A stretch of 64,000 nt of DNA. Source: Nitratireductor luteus. Its GTDB lineage: Bacteria; Pseudomonadota; Alphaproteobacteria; Rhizobiales; Rhizobiaceae. Positions 8,346-15,745 of the stretch are shown piece by piece. Made by a program: the position numbers and the translations under genes. Each line of letters starts with the position of its first letter. Position 1 is the first letter of the stretch. Where the stretch lies: NCBI RefSeq assembly GCF_026162365.1, contig NZ_JAOANW010000007.1, positions 62,001-126,000 of the forward strand, written 5' to 3'. The notes beneath the pieces are model-generated. The model saw only the letters and a program-made list of their open reading frames with translations, was not told the origin of the DNA and searched no databases.

Positions 8346-8645
8346 ATGACGCCAGAATTACAACTTACTATAGGCGAATGCTTCGCAATCGCGCCCTATC
8401 ACGGCCCATTGGAAAGAATAATTGCGCTGCGGACGCTAGCCGCCTTGGCCTATGGCTGCGACGAGCCGACCAAACACCAACTTAGGGCGTGCAGGCGGAA
8501 GGCGTTAGATGAGGCGCTGCGACGCGGATGGTCGCCGTTGTACGTGGGACCAGGGCGAAGCCTCTATTTCGTGGATTTGGCGGACGGAGAAGCCGTGGAG
8601 GTGTTTCGCCGGTTCGTGTCGACGCTCTATGAGCCGGAGGGCTAG
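8346..8645 (+). CDS. Hypothetical protein, 99 aa
   Basis: Plus-strand frame starting MTPELQLTIGECF, divergent from the late block. The composition is protein-like: helical N-terminal half with RIIALRTLAALAYG, basic middle (HQLRACRRKALDEALRRG), then a beta-rich end. A clear ribosome site is not visible. No family recognised. It may be an early or cargo gene with its own promoter in the gap that holds the 17-bp palindrome. Confidence 0.45.
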   Translation: MTPELQLTIGECFAIAPYHGPLERIIALRTLAALAYGCDEPTKHQLRACRRKALDEALRRGWSPLYVGPGRSLYFVDLADGEAVEVFRRFVSTLYEPEG

Positions 8646-9340
8646 CCAGAAGGCATAATTTCCTATACCTTCATCCCTAATGCATGCAGCGCCCCTTGCA
8701 TCCGACCCTCGAGCCCCCCGCCCAAGTCGATGCAGGGGGCATTTTCACGACTGCTGACGGCGCGTTCTCATCGCCCAAGCTGTTCGGATCGTTGCAGCGA
8801 GCAAGCTGACTTGTCTCCTTTTTGTTCAGCCGCTGAACATATAGGGAGTTCGATTTCGCTTGCATGCAACTCAATTCCAGCTGTTGGGAACAAGCCGCTT
8901 AGTCTCCTGTTGCCGAACAAAGTTCGGTTGCATGCAACTCAGAATCGCTCGCATGCTGTTCAATTCCGCTAACAGGGAGCAGTTTTGCTTGTCTCCTGTA
9001 TCTTCAGCCGCTGAAGAAAAAGGGAGCGGACCGAAGCCCGCCCCTAGTTGCGCGCTCAATCATTCGGTTTCACGCAATGATAGGCATGAGAACGGACACG
9101 GAACAAAAAGACACTGTGTTCGTCCGTTTGCTACCCTAGACTCCACACTCGCGAATCTGCATGACTCAAGGGTCGCATGATTCGCGCAAGACTAGCGAGG
9201 CCCCAGACCGGTGAGTCCGGGTCTCAATATTAACGGTAGCGATGAGTTGACTGATTTGTGCACTGCAACAGTTTGGTCCTCCCACAAACTGGACTCACGG
9301 TCAACCAACATTTCGTCGCTGGGCAAGGGCGAGTAAGCAT
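8646..9340. other. Non-coding interval with structured repeats
   Basis: About 700 bases without a convincing gene. It contains three spaced repeat units described separately, the palindrome TTGCATGCAA twice (8860 and 8928), and otherwise only short frames on both strands whose apparent peptides come from the repeats. Confidence 0.55.
8810..9020. repeat. Three ~89-bp units, each CTTGTCTCCT plus a palindrome
   Basis: CTTGTCTCCT (8810), CTTAGTCTCCT (8898) and CTTGTCTCCT (8988) recur at intervals of 88 and 90 bases. Each is followed by a hairpin: GTTCAGC-C-GCTGAAC (8824-8838), CCGAAC-AAA-GTTCGG (about 8913-8927) and CTTCAGC-C-GCTGAAG (9002-9016). The outer pair of the first and third hairpin changes from G-C to C-G, keeping pairing. 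TTGCATGCAACTCA is repeated at 8860 and 8928, and CAATTCC closes units one and two. Function unknown. Confidence 0.6.
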
Positions 9341-9550
9341 ATGACCGAGGATGAGTACTGGTCGGCGATTCGGAACCATTTCAGGTTATCGCCAACTCCG
9401 CATCGAGCCGGCGATATGGTTCTTTGTCGAAATACGGATAATCAGCCACAATTCGTTCGCGATCCTTCCGGCATGAAGCCAGATGAACGGATCAATGAAC
9501 TGAAGAACTTGGCAGCCACAATGGACATGGAGCCGCTGAACCCCTGCTAG
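9341..9550 (+). CDS. Hypothetical protein, 69 aa
   Basis: ATG at 9341 after AAGGGCGAG at good spacing. The product starts MTEDEYWSAIRNHF and is hydrophilic with no membrane segment or motif. It is convergent with the minus-strand gene ending at 9547, with a four-base overlap of the ends. Supported by ribosome site and composition only. Confidence 0.45.
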   Translation: MTEDEYWSAIRNHFRLSPTPHRAGDMVLCRNTDNQPQFVRDPSGMKPDERINELKNLAATMDMEPLNPC

Positions 9551-9792
9551 GCAGCATTCGTCAGGGGCACGGCGACCCATGGTGCAGGAAGTTGCGAGCC
9601 AACAGCTTCCGTTTCCGACACCATCACCTCTATGCCATCTGCCTGATACATTACGCGAATCGCTTCTGGGACATTCGCGATAACAGCAGTTTCATCGCGC
9701 CCGCTCACATACAGGCCCGGCATATCTTTGCTTGTCGCGTACACAAGGCCATTCGCCTTCGTTAGCGACACGTTAATAATCTTCGCCTTCAT
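9547..9792 (-). CDS. DUF1902/HicB-like protein, 81 aa
   Basis: Strong ribosome site GGGAGGA before the ATG at 9792. The fold pattern is that of the HicB-like/DUF1902 group: a first strand (KIINVSLTKANGLVYATSKDM), the motif PGLYVSGRDETAV, a helix (VPEAIRVMYQADG) and an acidic segment. Members are partial RNase-H-like domains, often antitoxins. No HicA-type toxin frame is adjacent, so here it stands alone. Whether it is an orphan antitoxin or a phage regulator is open. Confidence 0.6.
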   Translation of the reverse strand: MKAKIINVSLTKANGLVYATSKDMPGLYVSGRDETAVIANVPEAIRVMYQADGIEVMVSETEAVGSQLPAPWVAVPLTNAA

Positions 9793-10200
9793 TTTCAGTC
9801 CTCCCGCGCACGATCTCGCTTCCGCATTACCGGCCAGTTAACGCGCGCGTACATAGGAAATGCTCCACAATGGCAACGTGTCAAGCGCATTGCAGCACGC
9901 GCTCTATGTATTTCGCAAGTGCGAACATATCAAGGCAGCGATGCAAATGTCGCATATCGGGCTGACGTAGAGCTTGCGGTTCAACCCCGTAGCTCCGGTC
10001 CGTAACCGCTGCGTTCTCACGTTCGGTGCGCTGACCGGAGCGCGAGAGCGGTGCGTTTGCCGGCGTTTCCGCTGCCGTGGCGCACGGCGCGATAGTCTTG
10101 CGGCATCGCGGTCACGGCGGCATGATCGCTCGTCCACGGCTGCGCAAAGCGGCTGCTGCGCACTCGCGCACAAAGCTGCACGCACAAGAAGGGAAATCTC
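9793..10200. other. Non-coding interval with a 9-bp inverted repeat
   Basis: No convincing gene. GCTCCGGTC (9992-10000) and GACCGGAGC (10033-10041) form a perfect stem with a 32-base loop. Overlapping frames on both strands are Arg/Ser-rich and look like shadows of GC-rich DNA. Confidence 0.45.
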
Positions 10201-10347
10201 ATGAACATCCCTGCAAGCTCTCCAATCCTCTCGGTCGCGACGCTCAAGGGCGGCCTCCAGCGCATCACGCTCAAGAACGGTCGCACCCTTATCGGGCTCT
10301 ACGTCCACGGCGCTTCACCGGGGCAGGCGGCAACTTCCCCTCGATAG
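10201..10347 (+). CDS. Small hypothetical protein, 48 aa
   Basis: ATG at 10201 follows GAAGGGAAATCTC, a fair ribosome site. The peptide (MNIPASSPILSVATLKGG, then QRITLKNGRTLIGLYVHG) has the alternating pattern of a small beta-sheet domain. Its 3' end overlaps the minus-strand gene ending at 10289 by 59 bases. Support is the ribosome site and non-random composition; function unknown. Confidence 0.4.
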   Translation: MNIPASSPILSVATLKGGLQRITLKNGRTLIGLYVHGASPGQAATSPR

Positions 10348-10624
10348 GCAGCAAGATATAACCGCCATTATGAAGGGGGCTATCCGGCTTACAATGTGCT
10401 GCCCGGTGGCCCCCTGGATCATCTTGCAAGCTGTGGAAGTGTCGGACCTCGCAATAGGGGCAATCGAAAGCTAGGCCGCTGGGCGTCCTTTCACACTCAA
10501 TGATGGGAGTGCCGTCATTCTCGCTGGCGCTCTGTTCTATCTCCATTCGGCGCATTAGGCGGTATCGCTCGTATTCGTCCATGCCCGCCAGCATGGTGCG
10601 GAGTTCGTCTATGGGGGTGGTCAT
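10289..10624 (-). CDS. Hypothetical zinc-ribbon-like protein, 111 aa
   Basis: Starts MTTPIDELRTMLAGMDEYERY and overlaps the stop of the ATPase gene by four bases, so the two are translationally coupled. Residues about 43-78 hold C-x11-C-x2-C with further His and Cys (CERTPSGLAFDCPYCEVRHFH, then H..HC), suggesting a metal-binding ribbon. The C-terminus is basic (KRRGRRAR). It may help the ATPase bind DNA; this is inference. Confidence 0.6.
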   Translation of the reverse strand: MTTPIDELRTMLAGMDEYERYRLMRRMEIEQSASENDGTPIIECERTPSGLAFDCPYCEVRHFHSLQDDPGGHRAAHCKPDSPLHNGGYILLPIEGKLPPAPVKRRGRRAR

Positions 10625-11889
10625 TCCTTGGCCTCCTGCTGGTCATTCTTCATCGCTCTCCGCACTTCGTTAGGCGTCGGCAGCAAGCCAGCATCCACCG
10701 ACAGCGGAGTTGCCGGTTTCAGGGTGTTTTCCTTGTTGCTGCTGCCTGCTGCCTTTTCGAGAAAGCCTAAACGCACAGCCTTAGTGACGCGCCGGGATAC
10801 AGCGCTCTTGTCGAGTTCCAGCGCCTCGACCAGCATCTTTTGCGGAACGGATTTCAATTCGTGCTTCGCCTGGAGGCGGTTCACAGCCTCCACGGTTTCC
10901 CGCACATCGAGAGGGACAGTCCTATCAACGCCCTCGCTGAATACGTCCTCCACCAGCTCATAAATCGCCTCGTAGTCGTCCAAGACGGCAATGACTGCCC
11001 CATCATCGGCGTTCCGCCGGGTCGCTGCGTGCAACAGGGCGTGCGTTTGGATCAGGGCTGTTATCTGTGGAATGTCTCTCCGCAATCGAACGGCCACGGG
11101 CGGGATAAGTCGGACCAGCGCAGGCATGAACGGGACCACCACACGCGCCTTTATCTGGGTGCTGATTAGCTCTTGCAGGGCTACCCAAGGCGCTAGGTTC
11201 GGTAGTCTGTAGCTTTTGCCTGTTGCAACCCGGTCGGCATAGGTATCCATGATGCTGCGTGTTTGATTGGCTGTGTCATTCGCCGACAGCATTAGGATGC
11301 GGTTCTGTAATTCCGACTCCACGGCTAACGCGGTGGTCGTGGAAATAAGGTTTGTCGGGCCTTCTTTGCGAAAGGTTCGGCCCTCGCCTTCCACAACCGT
11401 CTCATGGGAAATTCTGTTTTCGCTAAGAAGGGTCCGCATAAAAAATGCGCCCTCGTAATTATTGAAGCCAACAGCTTCACTAATGATTATCGTTCTGTGC
11501 TTGTAGCTCTCTTGACTATAGGCAAGGGCCTTCGGGCTAACAGACGTTCGCCATACGTAGGCTTTTTCTGGGAATAGCTTTAGAACCTGCTCTAGGACAA
11601 AGGATTTTCCGGCACTTGAAGGTCCATTTACCATCGAAGACGAGGGCTTTTCCAGAACGCGACTTGTGATGGTCAGATACAGCAGCTTGGTAAGGCGTTC
11701 CTCGCCCGTTACGCCCAGCTCTCCTAACACTTCCGTGAGGCGGTCTAGGATGCGTGGATCATCGGCAAGCGGGCGGGCCTTTTGGTATAGCTCGTCAACT
11801 TTTGAGCCTTGTTTCCCGCTCTCGATAGTCTTTTCGGAGGCAGAACCCCCGGATTGACTTTTGTCGTCTATGGGCGTACTTTCTCGCAT
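10621..11889 (-). CDS. P-loop ATPase, replication-type protein of mobile elements, 422 aa
   Basis: The ATG at 11889 has AGGAT upstream; an alternative start nine codons earlier exists. The Walker A motif is GPSSAGKS (about residues 90-97), followed by helices around LEQVLKLFPEKAYVW, a Walker B-like IIISEA (about 130) and a conserved EGPTNLISTTTA segment (about 170-181). The C-terminal 100 residues look like a winged helix (LVEALELDKSAVSRRVTKAV). Proteins of this layout occur in phages and integrative elements and are thought to be helicase- or primase-associated ATPases. Biochemical role not established here. It lies in an early operon with small DNA-binding proteins. Confidence 0.7.
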   Translation of the reverse strand: MRESTPIDDKSQSGGSASEKTIESGKQGSKVDELYQKARPLADDPRILDRLTEVLGELGVTGEERLTKLLYLTITSRVLEKPSSSMVNGPSSAGKSFVLEQVLKLFPEKAYVWRTSVSPKALAYSQESYKHRTIIISEAVGFNNYEGAFFMRTLLSENRISHETVVEGEGRTFRKEGPTNLISTTTALAVESELQNRILMLSANDTANQTRSIMDTYADRVATGKSYRLPNLAPWVALQELISTQIKARVVVPFMPALVRLIPPVAVRLRRDIPQITALIQTHALLHAATRRNADDGAVIAVLDDYEAIYELVEDVFSEGVDRTVPLDVRETVEAVNRLQAKHELKSVPQKMLVEALELDKSAVSRRVTKAVRLGFLEKAAGSSNKENTLKPATPLSVDAGLLPTPNEVRRAMKNDQQEAKE

Positions 11890-11935
11890 CACTGAAATCC
11901 TGGGAAGTGGGCACATCTACTATGGATTTCTTCTT

Positions 11936-11966
11936 GGCCCCGGCGCAATCCGGGGCCTTTTCTTTT
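11936..11966 (+). terminator. Rho-independent terminator-like hairpin, plus-strand orientation
   Basis: GGCCCCGG-CGCAAT-CCGGGGCC followed by TTTTCTTTT. The U tract is on the plus strand, opposite to the genes on both sides, so it would stop antisense transcription entering the early operon. Read on the minus strand the same hairpin lies about 50 bases before the ATPase start and could affect its translation. Confidence 0.55.
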
Positions 11967-11976
11967 GGCAGGGCAG

Positions 11977-12165
11977 CTAACGCGGCTCCTGGCTCAGGGC
12001 CTCGACCAGCGCTTCGATGATCTCAAGATTTCGGCGTGTGATCCTGACGACCTGCTCAAGCTCCTGCTTCAAACCGGCGAACCCGCTTTCAAGCGAGCCT
12101 AGCCTGCGATCAAGATCAGCGTTGATTTCGCGCTGGGCACGAGGAGACCAATTGGGAGCGTTCAT
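11977..12165 (-). CDS. Small coiled-coil protein, 62 aa
   Basis: ATG at 12165 overlaps the stop of the gene before it (ATGA type). Residues 10-58 are a continuous heptad-like helix (NADLDRRLGSLESGFAGLKQELEQVV, quoted here by its ends at residues 15 and 40). It probably forms a dimer or pairs with a neighbour in the early operon. No enzymatic motif. Confidence 0.55.
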   Translation of the reverse strand: MNAPNWSPRAQREINADLDRRLGSLESGFAGLKQELEQVVRITRRNLEIIEALVEALSQEPR

Positions 12166-12416
12166 GATGCGTCCCCCTGCTCCACCATCCGGGCGTCTGG
12201 CGTGCGGGTGGCGTCTGGGAGAGGCATGCCAGCCTTCTTGAGCAGGCCGCGCTCAAAGGCTTCGACCATCAAATGCCACTGGTCCCGCTTATTCTCACGG
12301 AACGCACCGGGCACTTGGCCGCGCTCAAGGGCATAGTATAACTGGCGGGAAGTCTCTATTCCGAGGATCGGCCCGACAAAAGGCAAAATCTCGTCTGCGC
12401 CGTGCAGTATCTTCAT
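12162..12416 (-). CDS. Winged-helix DNA-binding protein, 84 aa, first gene of early operon
   Basis: ATG at 12416 follows AGGAGA at good distance; the frame is open further upstream but that part overlaps the promoter and operator region. Residues 10-60 look like a MerR/excisionase-type winged helix: FVGPILGIETSRQLYYALERGQ as helix-turn-helix and a wing with PGAFRENKRDQWH. It could be an excisionase, a repressor of the early operon or a small terminase-like protein. It heads a four-gene operon with overlapping starts and stops. Confidence 0.6.
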   Translation of the reverse strand: MKILHGADEILPFVGPILGIETSRQLYYALERGQVPGAFRENKRDQWHLMVEAFERGLLKKAGMPLPDATRTPDARMVEQGDAS

Positions 12417-12529
12417 GGCGAACGTCTCCTGTTCCGTGTGCCCTTTGCCGGGGCACATGGTTGATCGAGATGAGGCCCGAAGGCCGCTTCTTTCAGGTTT
12501 TCGCTCACCGTGTCGATGCACGGTTGATT

Positions 12530-12549
12530 TGGCACTAAGTAAAGTGTCA
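12530..12549. promoter_or_regulatory. Inverted repeat, possible operator of early operon
   Basis: TGGCACT-AAGTAA-AGTGTCA, one mismatch, lies 115-135 bases before the first early gene (start 12416) and within a relatively AT-rich promoter-like stretch. A regulator binding here would control the minus-strand operon. Binding protein unknown. Confidence 0.4.
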
Positions 12550-12654
12550 CAGAAATGAAGAAAAAGCAAGACTTTTATACGGGGCGCAGCAGAGCCGACC
12601 AGAGCGCATCATATCGCCGATAACTGATTGATATAGTTATATAATATTCTGATT

Positions 12655-12870
12655 TTAATCGATTGATTAAACACTTAGGCTAAATCTCTTCTATAGCCTA
12701 TTCACAAAATCGAGTCTCTAACTGGCGTTTTTCTGTAGGCTGTTCTTCCAGAATAGGCTTATTGCTTGCGAAATGGCTAGTTCGATTCCATCTACATTGG
12801 CGGGCCGAATAGCCTTATTGCGCTGCCACAATCATCGCTGCGCTGCCACAAAGATTAATCAAATGATTAA
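12655..12870. repeat. Paired palindromes TTAATC-N4-GATTAA exactly 200 bp apart, with direct repeats
   Basis: TTAATC-GATT-GATTAA at 12655-12670 and TTAATC-AAAT-GATTAA at 12855-12870 are identical in both arms. Between them are two 12-bp direct repeats GCGCTGCCACAA at 12820 and 12840 (20-bp step) and several AATAGGCT/AATAGCCT-like motifs. The 600 bases from 12417 to 13021 hold no gene. This is a plausible integrase/excisionase arm-site or repressor region near the tRNA end. Confidence 0.5.
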
Positions 12871-12935
12871 ATATCCTGGCTACTAAGGATGCTTCTATGT
12901 GTCATTTTGTGCCCTGGAAGGACTGCGAATGAATG

Positions 12936-13018
12936 TAACTCATTGAAATTGCTTGCATCAGAGTTGCAGCGAGCGGCACATGAAAAAGCCGCCCGAAAGC
13001 ATCTAACTCATTGAAATT
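12936..13018. repeat. 15-bp direct repeats TAACTCATTGAAATT beside tRNA 3' end
   Basis: TAACTCATTGAAATT occurs at 12936-12950 and 13004-13018, the second ending four bases before the tRNA gene end. A 14-bp copy (without the last T) also lies at 1239-1252. Position suggests an attachment-site repeat produced by integration at the tRNA, but a matching tRNA fragment at the other end is not in the window. Confidence 0.4.
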
Positions 13019-13021
13019 AAA

Positions 13022-13098
13022 TGGTGATCCCGGCAGGATTCGAACCTGCGACCCTCAGATTAGGAATCTGATGCTCTATCCTGCTGAGCTACGGGACC
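13022..13098 (-). tRNA. tRNA-Arg (anticodon CCT)
   Basis: The minus strand folds into a complete cloverleaf. The acceptor stem pairs GGTCCCG with CGGGATC, the anticodon stem TCAGA/TCTGA encloses loop TTCCTAA with anticodon CCT, and the T arm contains GGTTCGAATCC. The 3' CCA is encoded. It reads the rare AGG arginine codon. The prophage-like element starts at its 3' end. Confidence 0.95.
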
Positions 13099-13264
13099 AT
13101 CCGACTGCCTAATACCGCGTCGAAGGGGCTGCGCCAAGACGCGAATTATCCCCACTGCCCGCAAAGGCGATGATCGGAAACAAGGGCCGCGGTTTGCGCC
13201 GGATTTTCGTCGCCTGCAAGGCGCAGCACCTGGTTCTGAGCATCGCCCTTGCGGGGCCGGCCCC

Positions 13265-14431
13265 TCATTCGGGCGCCAGCGCGGTCTCGGCGAGGCGTAT
13301 CCAGTAGCTTACGCCGTGCGGAATCGCCTCATCGTTGAAGTCGTAGCTGGTATTGTGGAGAAAGGCGCTGTCGCCGTTGCCAATAAAGATGAACGCGCCC
13401 GGCCGGGCTTCCAGCATGTAGGAAAAATCTTCGCCGGCCATCATCGGCACCACGTTGCGCTCGACATTGGTCGCGCCCGCCACTTCCGCCGCCACGTCGC
13501 CCGCCAGGACGGTCTCGGCAGCATGGTTGTCGGTCACCGGGTAGTTGGGATCGTATTCGAAATCGACGGCAAGCCCATGCGCATCGGCCACGCCCCGGCA
13601 GATGGCGCGCATGCGCTCCTCGGCCAGAACGCTCAGCTCGCGCTTCAGCGTGCGCACGGTGCCCATGAGTTCGACGGCATCGGGAATGATGTTGTGGGTA
13701 TCGCCGCCCCGGATCATCGTCACGGAGACGACAAGGGATTCCAGCGGGTCGGCGGCGCGCGAAGCGATTGTCTGCAGTGTCGAGACCAGATGGCAGGCGG
13801 CCACGACCGGATCCTTCGCCTGATGCGGCATAGCTGCATGTCCGCCCTTGCCCCGAACGGTGATGTAGAACTCCGCCGTCGAAGCCATGATGGGGCCGCC
13901 CCTGATGGCGAACTTGCCGATATCCAGCCCCGGCAGATTGTGCATGCCGAACACGCGCTCTATGCCGAAGCGCTCCATCATGCCGTCCTTGACCATCTCG
14001 TTGCCGCCGCCGCCGCCCTCTTCCGCCGGCTGGAAAATGACCGCGACCGAACCGGCAAAATTGCGCTCTTCGGCAAGATATCTGGCCGCGCCGAGCAACA
14101 TGGCCGTGTGCCCGTCATGGCCGCATGCATGCATTTTCCCGTCGACCCTGGAAGCATAGGGCTTGCCGGTTTCCTCCTTCATGGGCAGCGCATCCATATC
14201 TGCGCGCAAGCCGATGGTGGGGCCCGGCCCGCGCACGCCCTTGATGAGGCCCACCACGCCGGTGCGTCCGAGCCCCGAAACCACCTCGTCGCAACCGAAT
14301 GCCTTCAGCTTTTCCTCGACGAATGCCGCCGTCTCGAAAACATCGAACAATAATTCAGGATTGCTGTGCAGTTGGCGGCGCCAAGCCGTGATTTCGTCAT
14401 GAAATTCTGCTGCACGGTTCACGATGGGCAT
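13265..14431 (-). CDS. M20 family amidohydrolase (hippurate/N-acyl-amino-acid hydrolase type), 388 aa
   Basis: Cuts an amide bond between an acyl or carboxylic group and an amino acid, using two metal ions in the cytoplasm; the substrate cannot be told from sequence. Start MPIVNRAAEFHDE at 14431 fits the usual length near 390; a longer open frame overlaps the divergent gene. Metal-site motifs: CGHDGH at 103-108, catalytic EE at 137-138, HNLPG at 164 and a late His near the C-terminus. The dimerisation domain lies around 190-300. It is the first chromosomal gene after the tRNA and diverges from the carboxypeptidase gene. Confidence 0.88.
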   Translation of the reverse strand: MPIVNRAAEFHDEITAWRRQLHSNPELLFDVFETAAFVEEKLKAFGCDEVVSGLGRTGVVGLIKGVRGPGPTIGLRADMDALPMKEETGKPYASRVDGKMHACGHDGHTAMLLGAARYLAEERNFAGSVAVIFQPAEEGGGGGNEMVKDGMMERFGIERVFGMHNLPGLDIGKFAIRGGPIMASTAEFYITVRGKGGHAAMPHQAKDPVVAACHLVSTLQTIASRAADPLESLVVSVTMIRGGDTHNIIPDAVELMGTVRTLKRELSVLAEERMRAICRGVADAHGLAVDFEYDPNYPVTDNHAAETVLAGDVAAEVAGATNVERNVVPMMAGEDFSYMLEARPGAFIFIGNGDSAFLHNTSYDFNDEAIPHGVSYWIRLAETALAPE

Positions 14432-14632
14432 TCGGAGCTTCCTGTTGTTACCGGCTGGATCGCACCCGCGATCGTTGCACTTTGCCATGCTGGCGTCATA
14501 TGCGCTAAGTATCGCAACGGCAACAATGAGGATGGCGCGGACGGAAAAGGCCTGCCTCGCACGGGCAGAACCTTTGATGCCATCATTGCCAATATCGATA
14601 CGGCAGGCAACACGGGGAATACGGATTTCGCT

Positions 14633-15745
14633 ATGCGGATTTGGCTGAGCTGCAAGACACTGACGGCGATCCTGGCGCTTGCGCTTACGGTCGCCGCACT
14701 GCCGGCATTTGCCGGTCCGCATATCCTGTTCGACGTGAAGAGCGGCAAGGTGCTGTCCGAGGAGGACGCGTTCCGGCGCTGGTATCCGGCTTCCATCACG
14801 AAGCTGATGACGGCCTATGTCGCCTTTCGCGCGGTGCAGGCGGGCGAGATGCAATTGGATTCGCCCGTCCGCGTCTCCAAGAACGCTTCCCAGGAACCGC
14901 CGAGCAAGATGGGCTATCCACCAGGCTCGGTCCTGACCCTGGACAACGCCATCAAGATATTGATGGTGAAGTCGGCTAACGACATCGCGACCGCGGTTGC
15001 CGAGAGCGTCGGCGGATCGGAAAACGCCTTTGTCGGCCGCATGAACGCCGAGGCGCGGCGCCTAGGCATGACCGATACCCGTTTCGTCAACGCCCACGGG
15101 CTGCACTCGCCGCAGCAATATTCCACGGCCCGCGATCTTGCCCTCCTGGTGCGGGCGCTGCGCACCGAGTTCGCCGCCTATGCCGGCTATTATTCGATCG
15201 AAGCGCTCAGCGCGGGCGACAAGACCCTGCCCAACTACAACATGCTCGTGGGCCGCTTTCCCGGCGCCGACGGCATGAAGACGGGCTATATTTGCGCCTC
15301 CGGCTTCAACCTCGTCGCCACCGCCACACGTAACGGACGCACGCTGGCCGCCATTGTCCTCGGCGCCTTTTCGCAGGTCGAGCGTGCGGAGATCGCTGCC
15401 AGCCTGCTCGACAAGGGCTTCCGCCAGTCCGGCCCTGCCGCGCCGACGCTGGCCAGCCTCAGGCCCACAAACCCGCAGCGCAATAGCCCCACCGATCTGC
15501 GCCCGCAGGTCTGCTCGCCCGAGGCGGTGGCCAAGCGCAACGAGCAGCGCGACGACGAAGGCCGCCTTGTCATGACGTCGGACCTCATCAAGCCGATGGA
15601 GCGCGAGCCGCACGCGGTCGCCGTGGGCCTTGGCGGCGCCACCGGGCCCGAATCCACCGCCCCGCGCTATGCCAATGTGCCGATCCCCACGCCACGCCCC
15701 GACTATCCGCCGCGTCATCAGGCCATTTCGGCGGGCGACGGGTGA
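14633..15745 (+). CDS. D-alanyl-D-alanine carboxypeptidase (penicillin-binding protein, S11 family), 370 aa
   Basis: Trims the terminal D-Ala from peptidoglycan pentapeptides in the periplasm. The start at 14633 gives a clean signal peptide (MRIWLSCKTL to AFAGP, cut near residue 28). All three penicillin-fold motifs are present: SITK at 54-57 with nucleophile Ser54, SAN at 114-116 and KTG at 216-218. The usual C-terminal membrane anchor is not evident; instead the last 90 residues are Pro/Arg-rich and disordered, ending PRPDYPPRHQ. The stop overlaps the next gene. Confidence 0.92.
   Translation: MRIWLSCKTLTAILALALTVAALPAFAGPHILFDVKSGKVLSEEDAFRRWYPASITKLMTAYVAFRAVQAGEMQLDSPVRVSKNASQEPPSKMGYPPGSVLTLDNAIKILMVKSANDIATAVAESVGGSENAFVGRMNAEARRLGMTDTRFVNAHGLHSPQQYSTARDLALLVRALRTEFAAYAGYYSIEALSAGDKTLPNYNMLVGRFPGADGMKTGYICASGFNLVATATRNGRTLAAIVLGAFSQVERAEIAASLLDKGFRQSGPAAPTLASLRPTNPQRNSPTDLRPQVCSPEAVAKRNEQRDDEGRLVMTSDLIKPMEREPHAVAVGLGGATGPESTAPRYANVPIPTPRPDYPPRHQAISAGDG

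Larger units (their letters stand above)
1..13021. mobile_element. Prophage-like integrated element next to tRNA-Arg, left end not in window
   Basis: Inference from gene content. The block carries a phage tail lysozyme, two large alanine/glycine/glutamine-rich virion-type proteins, a chain of small overlapping genes, several tiny winged-helix proteins and a replication-type P-loop ATPase, almost all on the minus strand. It stops directly at the 3' end of a tRNA-Arg gene, a classic integration site, and ordinary chromosomal genes begin on the other side. No integrase, terminase, portal, major capsid or tail-tube gene can be seen, so either these lie left of base 1 or the element is a remnant or satellite. 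The exact att core is not proven. Confidence 0.75.

Noticed and set aside
8810..9020. CRISPR array of three repeats
   Set aside because: Units differ strongly apart from CTTGTCTCCT and the palindromes, and no cas genes or uniform spacers are found.
9341..9550. HicA-type toxin partner for the DUF1902 gene
   Set aside because: The 69-residue product has no double-stranded-RNA-binding pattern or catalytic His of HicA and is convergent rather than co-directional.
9904..10308. Minus-strand 134-residue frame in the phage element
   Set aside because: Arg-rich random peptide in a repeat-containing gap, without ribosome site; the plus-strand 48-residue frame is the better candidate.
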